Shown: one piece after another, positions 42,553 through 54,429 of the stretch
Numbering within the stretch: the stretch's first letter is position 1
How the letters are laid out: each line of letters begins with the position of its first letter
Source of the DNA: Onchocerca volvulus
Taxonomy: Eukaryota > Nematoda > Chromadorea > Rhabditida > Onchocercidae
Length of the DNA: 64,000 bases
NCBI GenBank assembly: GCA_000499405.2
Contig: HG738141.1
Location: 1,306,481-1,370,480, forward strand
Direction of reading: 5' to 3'
The notes under the pieces: model-generated
Seen by the model: only the letters and a program-made list of their open reading frames with translations
Told to the model about the DNA's origin: nothing
Databases searched by the model: none
Made by a program: the position numbers and the translations under genes

Positions 42553-43250
42553 ATGAGTTTTATTTCTCTCAATAATAGCGGTAAAAAAGTGCGTTTATCA
42601 TTCATTGGTTTAAAAATAAAGTGGCAGCAACAAATTATTCTCTGGTACTTTAAAAGAACATTTCAAGATATTCCGTATAACAGGCTAGCAATGATACTGA
42701 TGATTACTTTCTTTGTATGGTCTACGTTAATTCTTCTCTTCATTTGGTGAAAATTCGCAAAAAGGTAGAAACAATGATAAATCGAATTAATTATGGGAAG
42801 TAAATGTGCAAATTTTGCAAGGAATATTCCACCATCTTGCATAAAATTGTGGTGCAGAAACAAGCATAATGAATGTGTCCGTATCATATTATCATTCCAC
42901 AACACATGAATATAATGAGTAGCAGAAATAAGCAAGCTCAGTCATCGATATCAAGTGACCATGGAAATTGCCGAAATTCATCACGGAAATCACAGCTAAT
43001 TCCACAACGTAAAATATCGGGAAATTTCGGATTCCTTTGATTTATTAAATAATGTAAAATACATTTTAGACTCGCACTGTCTAGGCTGATTGACAACTCG
43101 TATGTACTTCAGGACATTGCTAATATCGATCATTTTGTAATCCCTGTCACTGTAAAATCCACACCTTTACCATATTTTCATAGTTGCAGGCCATCTGATG
43201 GGACGCATCCATTAATATATATAATCCTGGATTTCCCTTTAATATATTAA
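42553..43250 (+). pseudogene. TMEM230/TMEM134-like fragment, probably broken
   Basis: The frame from ATG 42553 encodes LSFIGLKIKW...FKRTFQDIPYNRLAMI then a hydrophobic segment (LMITFFVWSTLILLFIW). This resembles the first half of TMEM230-type two-span membrane proteins, where a KxPYKAIA-like motif precedes the first span. A GTGAAA donor follows. An acceptor at about 43191 (GTTGCAG) leads in phase to PSDGTHPLIYIIL, like the start of the second span. After that the expected LPGFY segment appears only in another frame (NPGF), with no usable donor. Either a decayed copy or a gene with an unusual last exon. Confidence 0.35.
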
Positions 43251-43937
43251 ATAGTGAATTTTATTGCAGTATATTGGGATGTTTATTTTGTCTCAAATAA
43301 GAGTTTAGTACTTTTCTGATTCATTTAGCACTTTTTTGGTTCATCGCACTCGCTCATGCTTTCTTGCATTACAAGATCGAAATTTAAAATTGAAAATGAA
43401 AAATCAAAAGTAATATATCCATTCAAGGAAGCAAGATAATTTTGCCTCATTACATTGGTTAACTCAATTGCCAAGAAACAATATTACGGAGTGGAAATTC
43501 AATTGCAGAGAAGGAAATAGAAAAAATATCGGCTCAATGACTACGACTTAAATTATACTGAATTTTTAAAAAGTTGTTGCTTGTGAATTGAATGTGATAA
43601 TGGCGACAACGACAGATGACACGAAGAGTGACAAGACAAACAAGAATGTAAGGATGTCGACTGCCATATTAATTATTCGGAAATAGATCCGTGCTTCTTT
43701 TCCTTCGCCCAGTTTATTCGTTCGCAACTAACAGGTTTGATACAAATATTTGAGCAGTATAATACATTTCATCGCAAACCTGGTACCAACCGAATAAGAT
43801 CAAACTTGTCTCTCAATCAGGTGTCTGATTACAATTATATGCATCATTACTGAACAATGGAATATCCTCTCGATATTTTTTGAAACAGTCTGATATTTAC
43901 TATGACAGTTTATTCCAGGACATAATAAACAATGAGA

Positions 43938-46900
43938 TTAATCACAATTTTCTTCATTGTCCCATACAAATGAAATTACATTATTTGCAGTAGAAAATGT
44001 TTCCATTTTGCTCCAGAACTGCCAAACACAATCTAACCATTTATTCCAATAAATCTGAAATATAAGACTTTCACTACAGCATTACTTTAGACTAAACAAG
44101 TTGAATTTCTAGCTAATCTCCAACTGAAACCAGCGAGCTTTTTATACTATAACATTTGTCACTTAATGTTTGCAAAATACTAACTATTTAATATCGCCAA
44201 TACATAAGAACCATGAATAATACTGTCATTTAATTGCCATTAAATGACCAGCTAATCTGGATGGCTCTATTTTTAATAGCGTTGGCAGTTCTTTCTACTT
44301 TTTTAATCGCTGATTTGGTTACCAAAAAAAATTTTTAACACTCTAGAACGCAAACGCAAACTACACTAATATGTCATAACTACTTGACTCTTAACATCAA
44401 TAACTTATTTTCAAAAAAGTTTTATTTTTTTTTCCCTTGTAATTCTTATCATAATAACTTATTCTAATCAATTTCGTATCAATAATTGAAATAAATACTC
44501 TTATGACTTCAACAATTGAAATAAATACTACGACAAAAATATAGCATCGTCGTAATGTACCATGTATGGATCTATTAATTCTATTAATGCTATTGTCAAT
44601 GTCATTGGAGTTTAATTCAGAAGACGAAAAAAAACAGCAAAAGTAGTTGCGAAATTTAGAATATTAAAAAGCGATTCCTTTCTGCATATAAAATTATGAA
44701 CATACTTCTAAATGGGATGAATTCATTTCCACAACATCTGCTACCGAACCATTTTCCTTCGCTACAACGATTGCACCGTAACGAATCTAAAAATGAAGAT
44801 AAAAATCAAGAAATTCATTTTCAGAAACTTTTTGCTCCAAACTACGAATAAAACAATTTTAACATTCCAAACTTCACTTTAAGCTTCGGTAAAAAGAAAA
44901 GCTGATTCTTTTCAATCTTGAAAACCATCTATCAGTGCTCCAAACATCACCATGATTCTATTCTATGAATTACATTACTATGTAACAGCTGTTTTAATCT
45001 TTTGAAAGTGAATAGTGAACTAAGAACTTCTTAATAGTATGTACTACTGCAATACTATAACTCCAGATGTTACTGACTAAATACTGCAAAGAATTACAAT
45101 GTCCTTATGAACACTAACTGGACTAATTTGCTTTTATGATTTTTTTTTGATGGCAAGGAATAAAGCCGGATTAAAAAATAAAATTTGAAAATATTTCCGA
45201 AATATATGTTTAAGAAACAATACATTCATCTACTTAATTAGTTAACCTGCCAACACAAGAGTGATAACTTTCTCTTCCATTTTTTATTCAATTAGTAGGA
45301 GTGTAAGATCTTAGTTTTCATCTAACAGTTCACTATTGAAGTATCACTTAATTTATTATTTGAGAATCAAACTTCGTTTTGATTTTCAATAGCAACAATG
45401 TTTTATATCTCAAGGCAATAAAACAATTCCGTTTTTTTAGTAACGCGAACGGTTAGTAATTAAAAATAAGTAGCCATTATCATTAAAAAAAACTTCAGCA
45501 AATCAGAATGAAATTTTTTCTCATCCTTTGTGAAAAAACTCTATTTCTTGATTTCTACAAAACTATTCCAACAAGGCAATAAAAGTGATATTAACTTCTG
45601 GTAACATCCTGAAATTTGGGTCTGAATTAACAGCACCAACATATGCAGCTAATTGCACAGGATCGTTGTACATTTTTTCAATTCCCGTGCAGGTATCTTT
45701 CGATGAACCTAGTGAAGCTGTTTTCCAATCCATCAGAAACAAAGCATCTCTAAATGTAATAATATATGTAAATATATACTGAAAATATTTTTTGATTGAA
45801 AAAAGGAAAATCTAAGGAAAAAAATTACTGAACAGTTGCATTAAATCTTATAGCAAACCAATTGAAAATTTATCAGGATATTAATATTGTCCTTTTCGCA
45901 AGTGAAAACTATAGTTACATTCCTTTATTCTTAGAAACTGCCAGATTTAATCAGCAAATAAATTGAATATTCGCACGATACTATGTTTTGATTATGACTG
46001 TACCATCAATGATCGATAATAGCAGTAGATAAATAGAAAGTATGTTAAATTAAAGAGTAGTTGAAACAAACTTGTAGGTGACGGCAGCATCAAACCGTCC
46101 GCTATAGCAAAGACCGTGATGACTCGTAGGTCTTTCTAGTTCCATGTTTTTATTATTAAGTGTGCGTAAAATAGGAAGTACACTGTTTAAATAGTTCGCA
46201 ACAGAAATATCAACCTGAAAGTTTTGATTATACAAAAAAATTTCGAAAGTTTTAGATCACATGCCTAATATCATCGGCGCAAAATCATTCACAGAAATCC
46301 TACTTTAGAAGTTATTTGCTCAGCAACATCATCCGGAAAACTTCCTCGCATTCGAAGCTCCTCCAAAATTCGTTGCAGGCAGTTATGATATTGTGTGCCT
46401 GACTGCATGCGAACTGGAAACAGTTATATGGAATTAACGAAGTGATAAAGATAAAATATAACATTTGTCTAGAAACAAGGTTAACGCATATTTCATAGTT
46501 TATTAAAGTTAACGATCTTAGAACTCAGACTAATCTTTGCCAAATATGCACTGTTTAAAAATAGAGTGCAGCGAAACATTAAATAATTCCTAATGATAAT
46601 AAATATCTTTTCCTTTAAAGGCGGATAAAAGTTACTTGGAAAATCGGGAATCAATTGATATACTCATTTTCAAGCCATCTATATTTTAATGATCGAGTTA
46701 TTTTTTTCCCAAAAATTTCATATCGAGATAGAAAATTTATTTACACTAATATTCATCTAAAATCAATCACATCATTTGCTGATTTCGTCAATCACTGAAT
46801 CAAAAGTTAGAAAATAACATCGCCCGAATAACCAACAAGACTAACCTCTTACATATTTCTTGAAGGCACCTAAACCACCCAATTGTTTGATCATTTTTAA

Positions 46901-47348
46901 TTGCCATCGATAAAGCAAATGCTGAGAAGTTGTACATCCTAGAATGGTCGACACTGATGGATAGCGACCATCCTCCACATTTATTATATTTTCTAGAAAT
47001 TGACTGGTTTTCTGAAAAATAAATAGGAATTTAACTGAAACTACAGTAAAATATAAATTATTCCTTCCTGCGACCCAAAAATTAAATTAAAAAAATCCAA
47101 ATATTAGAAAAGTCATAAAAATAAAGACCGAAAAGTCTAATACTTTTAAGGTTATACTAAAAAAGCTTTCTACATGAAGAAACGATAAACAAACTTACAA
47201 GGTAGGATAATTTTTGCTCGGTAGCAATTAATGACGGAGAAGAAATAAGAAACTCTTTCCTCGGCAAAGCTCCAAGAACATTTTTAACAACACACGGCAT
47301 AATTGCCGTACCATAGTGAACTGTTTTCACATTAACTTTGACCGTCAT
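43938..47348 (-). CDS. Mitochondrial genome maintenance exonuclease 1 (MGME1-like)
   Basis: This is a PD-(D/E)xK single-strand DNA exonuclease that trims flaps during mtDNA replication. Exons (minus): 47348-47199, 47011-46846, 46413-46304, 46214-46072, 45749-45596, 44786-44706, 44054-43938 (TAA); 306 residues, phases agree (human MGME1 344). Recognised elements: YPSVSTILG with RWQLKMI (family region where substrate Pro/Thr loop lies), TQYHNCLQRIL, HHGLCYSGRFDAAV with Asp184, FLMDWKTAS with Asp197 and Lys199 (the DWK core), QLAAYVGAVN, RYGAIVVA and the C-terminal IYWNKWLDCV. All catalytic positions expected for the family are present. The N-terminus is basic and hydroxylated without acids (MTVKVNVKTVHYGTAIM), compatible with a mitochondrial presequence. 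The C-terminus is short, and an in-phase alternative last exon is possible at 43727-43566. Confidence 0.88.
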
Positions 47349-48228
47349 ACTGCATTATACCTTATTAAAAAAATAAGATTTGAAAAGAACAAAGGTAGAA
47401 ATAATGAAAGTTGCTGTAATTGCAAAGGAATAAAATCCAAATTCACCAATCAAGTTCGCGGATAATCTCTTCATGAATTTCAAAAAAAAGAAAATAGAGA
47501 ATACCACTTTATTCTATCAGTAACCACAACACTATTTTTAGTATTAATTAGGAAAGATTATAAAAGATCTATTTTGTTATTACTGATACGAAATCATGCA
47601 CATTTTGTGTCCATCATCACATTCAGATTACTTTGAGACACATGTCTTTTCTTAATTTACGAAACTATAATATCTATAGAGAACTTACGATGCACTAACT
47701 TGATTACTGTGAAATTAATTAAACTAAAGTCATAGTTATTATTATTGATAAAAAATAATCCACTGAACATGCTTAAAAAATTCTGGACTGCACTGAGACA
47801 AGGGGAATTTGAACATCTGTATAAAATCTGTGAAAAATTTACAATAAAGCATTTCATACAGAAAATGATTTCTAACTAATATTATAAAAGAAGAAATAGA
47901 TACCGTTTTTCGACATCTAAATAAAGTCTAGTGAAATCTGATGATTAAATAACTGAAATACAAAACTGACAAATTGACAAAGCAAATTCTAGACATTCAG
48001 ATTTCTGCCGATAGCGCAACTGCTTATTAAATGCAGTCAAGAATCAGCAAGATGGCAAAAAAGTAACAAACGATTCAAAAAAAAAAGTACAAAAGATAAC
48101 AGCAACAATCACTTTTGCATTCCCGAAATAGAGTGACACATCCCAGATTATGCTATTTATTCGATGTGCAAGTCCTAGAAAATTTTTTAACGTCGTACAA
48201 GAGCAAAACTTGATATAATGATTTAAGT
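47349..48228. other. Intergenic, no gene seen
   Basis: AT-rich spacer between the 3' end of the Q/P-rich gene and the 5' end of the MGME1-like gene, both minus strand. A 66-codon frame (47657-47857) has no support. Confidence 0.45.
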
Positions 48229-50400
48229 CTATGATGAAACAAAATTAGGTACAAATGGTGGAGGTGGCATGTTGACTTGCGGAGCAAGCATAAGCTTCTC
48301 TTCTTTCATCTGCTCCACATACAACCAACATGGTGTTACTTGATAATCTGCGGGTGGCGGTTTGTAAGCTGGCTTATGGTACGGTGGAGCTGCTCGCAGA
48401 CCCCATCTTTTATATATTGGATCGTTTGTATCATAAGTTATTCGATCACTACCCCATAACTGTGGAGGTGGTACGACCTGTTGCGCTACTACAGTTGCCT
48501 GTTGAGCAGCTTGCTGATATGCACCTGAAAAGACTGGAAAGTATACAATTATGAGTATATATATAACTTAAATTCATGAAAAATACTTGGTCTTTAAAAT
48601 AAATCAAGTATTTTGATTCAAGTAACAATACAACGCGGAATATAAATATGTTATTGAAATTATAAAAGACTAAAAAGTAGCAAAATGAAAAAATTCAACA
48701 ATTACTATCTCGCTGGTCACCCATAACCATTTGAGCAACCTGTGCCATGTGTTTCATCATCTCGGCAACATGTGTCGGATCTAAGGCTTCTGTAATTTGA
48801 ACATGATAAAAAATACTGTTTTTTAACCATTTTCAACTGAAAAGTTTTTCGATTAAAATTTAGCCGAAATTCATAGAGAAAATTTAAATATTTAGCGATT
48901 TTCGCTTTTTCTTGACCTGTAAAACCATGTAATTTTTCTTCTTTCATTATAGATAAAAGCACTTAGTATCCTTCAACGAAAATTCAAATAAGAGCGATAA
49001 AGCAAGTATCAAGTAACAAGCTGAAGCAAATAAATAAAAATTTATAAAGTTTAAATGAAAATGAAGAAGCTATTCTTACCATCAACACTTTTCGATTCCG
49101 TTGTATGCACTGATACGGCTTCCTGTGAACTTGCTGCAACTGCTTGATGCATTTGCTGTTCAAGTTGCATCGCCGACTGATGATGCGCAAGATACGATTG
49201 CTGATGCTGGGCATAAGCTACTGCTTGTGCCGCTGTTTCAGCTGTACAAAGAGAAAAAAAAAATTAATATTCCAGTAATATTATGAAAACAGTGACTTGA
49301 ATTAATATAAAAAATTGGCCTCACTTATCTGAATGATTTTCTAAGTATTTATCACCTCGAAATTTTAAAAAGTTTCATTAACAATAATTGAAATATAAAA
49401 ATCAATACTAATGGAATTTTTGCTGTTAAAAAATCCTGAATGAAGCTTATGAAGATGTTCCTTTATGTACAAAAAAACTTGACATCTATAATTATTTGTG
49501 TAATAAAGTCTTTTTCAAATTACTTGCTTGTTATAGAGGTGGATATTACCTTCTAGTTGCTGCTTTTTTCGTTCTTCCTCGGCTTCTTGCTCTTTCTTCA
49601 GTTTTGCTTCGGCTGCTGCTTTCGCTTTAGCTTGTGCAGCAGCCTAAAAAACTTTCGCAAATAGAACATTCATCCAGTAATATTTATTCTGGTTTTTAAT
49701 GAAGCTTATATTTTTTAAAGAATGTAAGCATTCAGCAATGGAATGAAATTTTGTAGCAAATATGTATATACCAATTCTACGGAAATTCATTCGGATTAAT
49801 GATGTAAAACATTACCTGTGCTTCTTGGGCATCAATTTCTGCCTTGGCACGTATCATTTCACGTCGCTGATCAACGTCTCGTTCCCAAGCTTCAAACTGC
49901 TTTACATATGCGTCGTAAGCTTCTGTGCCAACCGAATTTCTACAAAATAAGCGCTTAAATATAACAGCAATCCAGAATTCGCAATATATAACAAAGAAAA
50001 GTTTGATCTATCATCTATAGATATATGCATACTTATCCTGTTCACTTCTGTCTCTAATATATGCTAGAGACAACTAAATGAACAAACTAATCTCGCATAA
50101 ATATATATAGTGAACGAATAAACGACTTATGTTTTCAATTTTTGATAAAGTCTATCTTCTATATTATTCGTTCTGTGACACTTTTATGCGTTTTTTTCAC
50201 TGATTATCTCTTGTCCTGCTGATAAAAGAAGATGCTAGGAACTGACGGAACTAAAAAATATCGCCTCGAAAGCGAATGCTTAATGAAAAAAAAACAGAAA
50301 CGAAGAAGACAAACTTATTCTTTTCCTTCCATTGCTCGAATTGAGCTTTATAATCCCGATATTGTTTTTCTAATTCTTCTTCTGGAGTTAGCTGTACCAT
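48229..50400 (-). CDS. Q/A-rich, proline-rich protein, possibly YLPM1-like
   Basis: Exons (minus): 50400-50315, 49939-49816, 49643-49550, 49241-49080, 48789-48706, 48524-48229 (TAG); 281 residues, phases agree. The N-terminus has two similar acidic/aromatic helices ([20 protein letters not shown] and [20 protein letters not shown]), then an Ala/Lys/Glu single helix ([20 protein letters not shown]), a Gln/His-rich region, a Met-rich helix ([19 protein letters not shown]) and a Pro-rich C-terminus ([20 protein letters not shown]). The paired YxxQFxxW-type helices recall YLPM1 and other RNA-processing factors, but I am not sure of the family. An AG at 50407 could join an upstream exon, since the frame is open through GAA AAT before the ATG. 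Confidence 0.72.
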
Positions 50401-52138
50401 ATTTTCCTGCAACAGAGGAGCAATCTTGCACTTCGACAAATACGTGAAAACATCCGAAATACTATCTACCTCACCAAACTGATCCAAGATATGAATTCCT
50501 CCATGAATAAATCCATGAAAACTCCAGACATAACCCCCTCCCAGAGAAACTCGCGAAACCATTCACTACATGGAAGAAATTTACCGACCATACAGCTCAC
50601 GGTTGTCAAGATGTGATAGCTTTACATTCGGGTTCGAGAACGAAATGACACAGTGAATGCAAATGGGATTTAATAGTATACCTCAGGAGTCAGGGAAATT
50701 AACAATGAAATGGACGAGACATCAGAAAATATTTCAGTGACAGGGAAGAGATTCAATGAACTGTGTTCTTGTTCATTCTTCTACTTGTGCTAGAGAAGTA
50801 TGGAACTATTAATTAATGGCTAATTAGTCGTTCTGTCTCCTTCTGCCACCTGGGCGATCGGCAAGCAACTGTCAAGCAAAATTGTCCCTTCGAAATCCCT
50901 TTGATGCACTCAAAAAGAGAAAAACAATTACATGCACCTCCTATGGGCTACTCTTCTCCCTTATCTGATCTCTAACACGTCGCCTCATGATTGATCGACC
51001 TCACTTTGTTTATCCATGAATCGGAGCGTTTTGGCGGCAAACATGTTTATCGGCTTGTTGATCCTTTTAAAATTATCTTCGCGCTACGTGACCCTTTCAT
51101 TCTTCTTGATTACAGTAATTACATCTTTTGGAATTTTCATGCAGCTTAAGATTGTTTTCCAAACTACACTACTCAGGAATTCATCTGAATTCATATTTTT
51201 CAGTTTAATTACAAATGTCTCATTAGATTTATTAATGAGAAATAAGAAATCTTTGCGATTGAAGAACTGTTTCAACTTAGCGTCGTCATTGGTTTTTGGC
51301 TGTTGTGACTAGAATGATTGAATGAAGTGTCACAGAACATTAGTTTGCTGCGAGTTTTGTTTTGTTGCATACATTGAAGTTCCGGACCACACATATTTGT
51401 AGATATGGTTTCAGTCGCAACAATGGTATTGTCATTATTGAAGGACATCTTTTATTTGTTTTGCTATGAAATCGGAAAACTCGCGCAAAAGAGGCTTTTT
51501 CTGTAATTGAGTGAAATATGGTAGTACTGTAATCCACTCCACACCCAAAAGATTGTTATCAGCATATATCAAACGATTGAACTAATAAATTTATTCAAAT
51601 TCGCTTTGTAAGTTAACAGTAAAGTTGATTGTCAGATAAATGTTGTTGTAGAAAGTTCTAGAAAATGGTTCATCTCCGTGTTGATAATAAGATAAGAAGA
51701 ATATATAAGAATAAGGATGATAAAGATGTACAATCTGAGCAAATTGGAATTTAAAATTTGACTGGATCATTGATAAAGAGAGTGAAAAACGATGTAATCA
51801 AAATTTCTAGAGCCAATCCATGTATTTTCGATTTTTTACTTTATTTGGATTTACGAGAAAATTTTCCAGATTGAAAGAAATAGAAAAATTTGCTGAAAAA
51901 AATTATTCTATCATTTTTTGGAGACGTTAAATAAAAACCATACATTACATAGGTACGACTTTTATTTTAACGCCTATCGAAAAGTCATCAGAAGGATTGT
52001 CCTTGGAAGGATAATCGCATATGGAATGTACGGCTACACAAAGCAATACCAATTTTAGGTTTCTTTGGTTCAGAGGTCAGTCTGGATTAAGATCAGAAAA
52101 TAACAGTAATATTCGATAGCAAGAGAAGATTCACCTGA

Positions 52139-52327
52139 TCATGTTTTACGCTGTGACCGGTTGTATTCGGAAACTAAACAGTTGGTGATTCGGTTTTCTC
52201 TCCGATTTTGTTGAGAAACTGTAGGCCTATTATTGAACTTTCTAAGGAATGAAAATGTACACAGATGTTTGAAATGATGCCCAATGACGACATTAACTAA
52301 AAGTGCTAGCAATCGCAATATTTCCAT
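52139..52327 (-). CDS. Candidate short secreted peptide ORF
   Basis: The 62-codon frame opens with a signal-peptide-like stretch (MEILRLLALLVNVVIG) followed by a hydrophilic, Arg/Asn-rich tail (QQNRRENRITNCLVSEYNRS). There are only two cysteines. A TTCATTCCTTAG acceptor lies inside the frame and CAG|GTGAAT lies just after the stop, so the true structure may differ. No homology is recognised. Confidence 0.22.
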   Translation of the reverse strand: MEILRLLALLVNVVIGHHFKHLCTFSFLRKFNNRPTVSQQNRRENRITNCLVSEYNRSQRKT

Positions 52328-52657
52328 CGTATGAAAATGAAACCTTTTGGCCGTCTTTCTTCAGTTTAAAAAATAGTGACAAAGGTTAAAGAGCCACAAT
52401 TGAGAATCGAACACTGCCACAAAATCTGAACTGTTCAAATGTGACAACTTCAGATAAGATCTCATTGACATACTTTTTATATAAACGTGCTAATAGTTTC
52501 TAAGATATCATTATTAGCACACGTGCAGCATCATACAGGTCTTTGCCATCTATTTTGAATAGTTTGTCTAAGAAAAAAGAAGAAAATACCAAGTTAGAAA
52601 TCCGTTTTTTTAAGATCGTATAAGAAATTGATGAATGGAGAATAATGCATTTCTTAC

Positions 52658-52948
52658 CGGATGTTGAAGTTTAGCTCTCTTAGTATTGTGATGGCGATGT
52701 TTTGTCTTTTTTTTTTTAAAGTTAACGTAAGAAGTTACGAATTGCTGTTCACCAGATATTTTATAACTCAGAGTTAGTTTGCAATGAAGGGAGCCTAAGC
52801 TGCAATGAGCCAAGAAATGAGCTACATGAAATCAAGAAAATACCTTACCATTGCTCTCTTTTATTCATTCTTTTACTTCGAATGAATTAAAGTAAGAATC
52901 CAAATCGATGGACGCACTTTCTCAAATTGGTCCGCATTTATGAGAGTA
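52658..52948 (-). CDS. Candidate exons of an unrecognised gene
   Basis: Two exons fit together in phase: 52948-52877 (acceptor TTGTACAG, donor GTAAAA; ends PSIWILTLIHS) and 52799-52658 (acceptor CATTGCAG, donor GTAAGA; LGSLHCKLTLSYKISGEQQF, then a Lys/His-rich KKKKTKHRHH tail). The next acceptor (TTTTTTCTTAG, about 52568) would give a stop after five codons. An upstream candidate exon at about 53120-53045 (NLDDIQNLSDVKITNANL) is out of phase. Possibly a fast-evolving or decayed gene. Confidence 0.28.
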
Positions 52949-54429
52949 CTGTACAAGTATGGATTTTGCAATGATAGAGATTATAACAATATTTAACTTG
53001 ATGAGATAGTATTTTACATCGATTTGGTGTAATTACTTTCAAAGTAGAATTTTCTTTCATCAAATTTGCATTTGTTATTTTGACGTCTGAGAGATTCTGT
53101 ATGTCATCCAGATTCTATGTGTCATTCATGACATCGTAATAATGTAATTTGCATTTTACTTGAATCTTATTTGTACCTTCATTTAAGATACAGATTAAAG
53201 CAAAAACGTATTAATCGGCACCATTTTAATTATATTAATTGGCATCGATTTAATCATATACAATACAATTCCATGTTCTTTACCTGATTTTATCTTCTCT
53301 GGTCCAGTATTTTTTGATTTATTGTAACATACGTAGATATTCATTCAGATACATTCGTTATTCATTGCTGCATCATACACTACCACAGTATACTTTTGAT
53401 AGTTTTTCAACTTTTCAAACTGTACCTCCATGGAAAGAAAAAGTGAAATGTAATTTTTTTTTGGAAATTCATAATTAGCTTATCAAAGTTAGATAAATAA
53501 TATTCACCAATCAGCGATGCAATAGGAAATTGCTATTTTAACTTTCATCTAATTACGATAAACATCCATACGATTGAAAAAGACCAGTCCAAAAACAATA
53601 TTGTTCACTGTCTCTCAGCAGATTTTTTGTTGTCTTCAATTCAAAATTATATCTTACATATTCTTTGCGTTTATATACGAAATGTCGCATATAATGTAGC
53701 ATTGCTTACTTCTTCGACCGTTTCACAGATGGTTTAATGCATAAAAATGAACGTCAAGACAAGCCTTCAAACTAACGCTTTTTTCTTTTAGTGCAAAACT
53801 GAATCAAGCCCTTCCGGAGAACGTTTACGTTCGGTTTAGCGTTTTCATTGCGAGTGTCATGTAGTGGCATAGTGTGATCCAGTTTATCGCTTCCACGAGA
53901 CCGTAAGTTAAGTGAGCAATTGAGCAGTATTTAGGGGTACTTTCTCACGTAAGTATAATCGATAAATGCATTCGCTTTACGCTTCACTTTAGAAGTGTTT
54001 AAATTCTATTAAAAGGTAAGGAAGTAACATCGAAAGGTGATCGAAAATTGTGTCGAATGTGTTTAAATATGAAGTAATCTCGTACAACATAGAATTATTA
54101 TTTTAATGATCTTTTCATAGATTATTGAGCTTAAATGCATACAGAGATATGGTATTTTTGAAATCAATAGTTTTTAGTAGTTCATCAAGCTAAGAACAAG
54201 ATGCTGTCTCGATAAATACTATTCTTATGTCTTACTATCCATACACTTAACTCCGCATTTTTCTATTGCGTTCACCATACTTTTTAATGATCTTTTCAGC
54301 GGATATTTGTGGATTTTCCGGTCCTATATATGCTTTACAAGATAGAAGTATTTAAAATACACTTTTCAGGTTTTTCTGCCATAAATTGCTGAAACTACCC
54401 GGTGTGGAAGGTGAAAATAAACCGAAGCA

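Larger units (their letters stand above)
42372..43937. other. Spacer between MGME1-like gene and SH2-kinase; weak candidates only
   Basis: Contains a TMEM230-like plus-strand fragment (42553-43250), a hairpin at 42466-42510, and a segment at 43566-43727 open on the minus strand with a membrane-like tail. None makes a complete gene. Confidence 0.4.
50408..54429. other. Upstream regions; weak minus-strand candidates
   Basis: 50500-51050 is richer in G+C and probably the promoter of the Q/P-rich gene. 53700-54420 should contain the eRF3 promoter and a noncoding first exon, since CTTTTCAG at 54359-54369 precedes the coding exon by about 60 bases. Between them lie candidate minus-strand exons (52139-53150) described separately. 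Confidence 0.4.

Noticed and set aside
51016..51312. 98-codon plus-strand ORF with hydrophobic segments
   Set aside because: No homology. Hydrophobicity is expected from T-rich codons; it lies in a likely promoter region.
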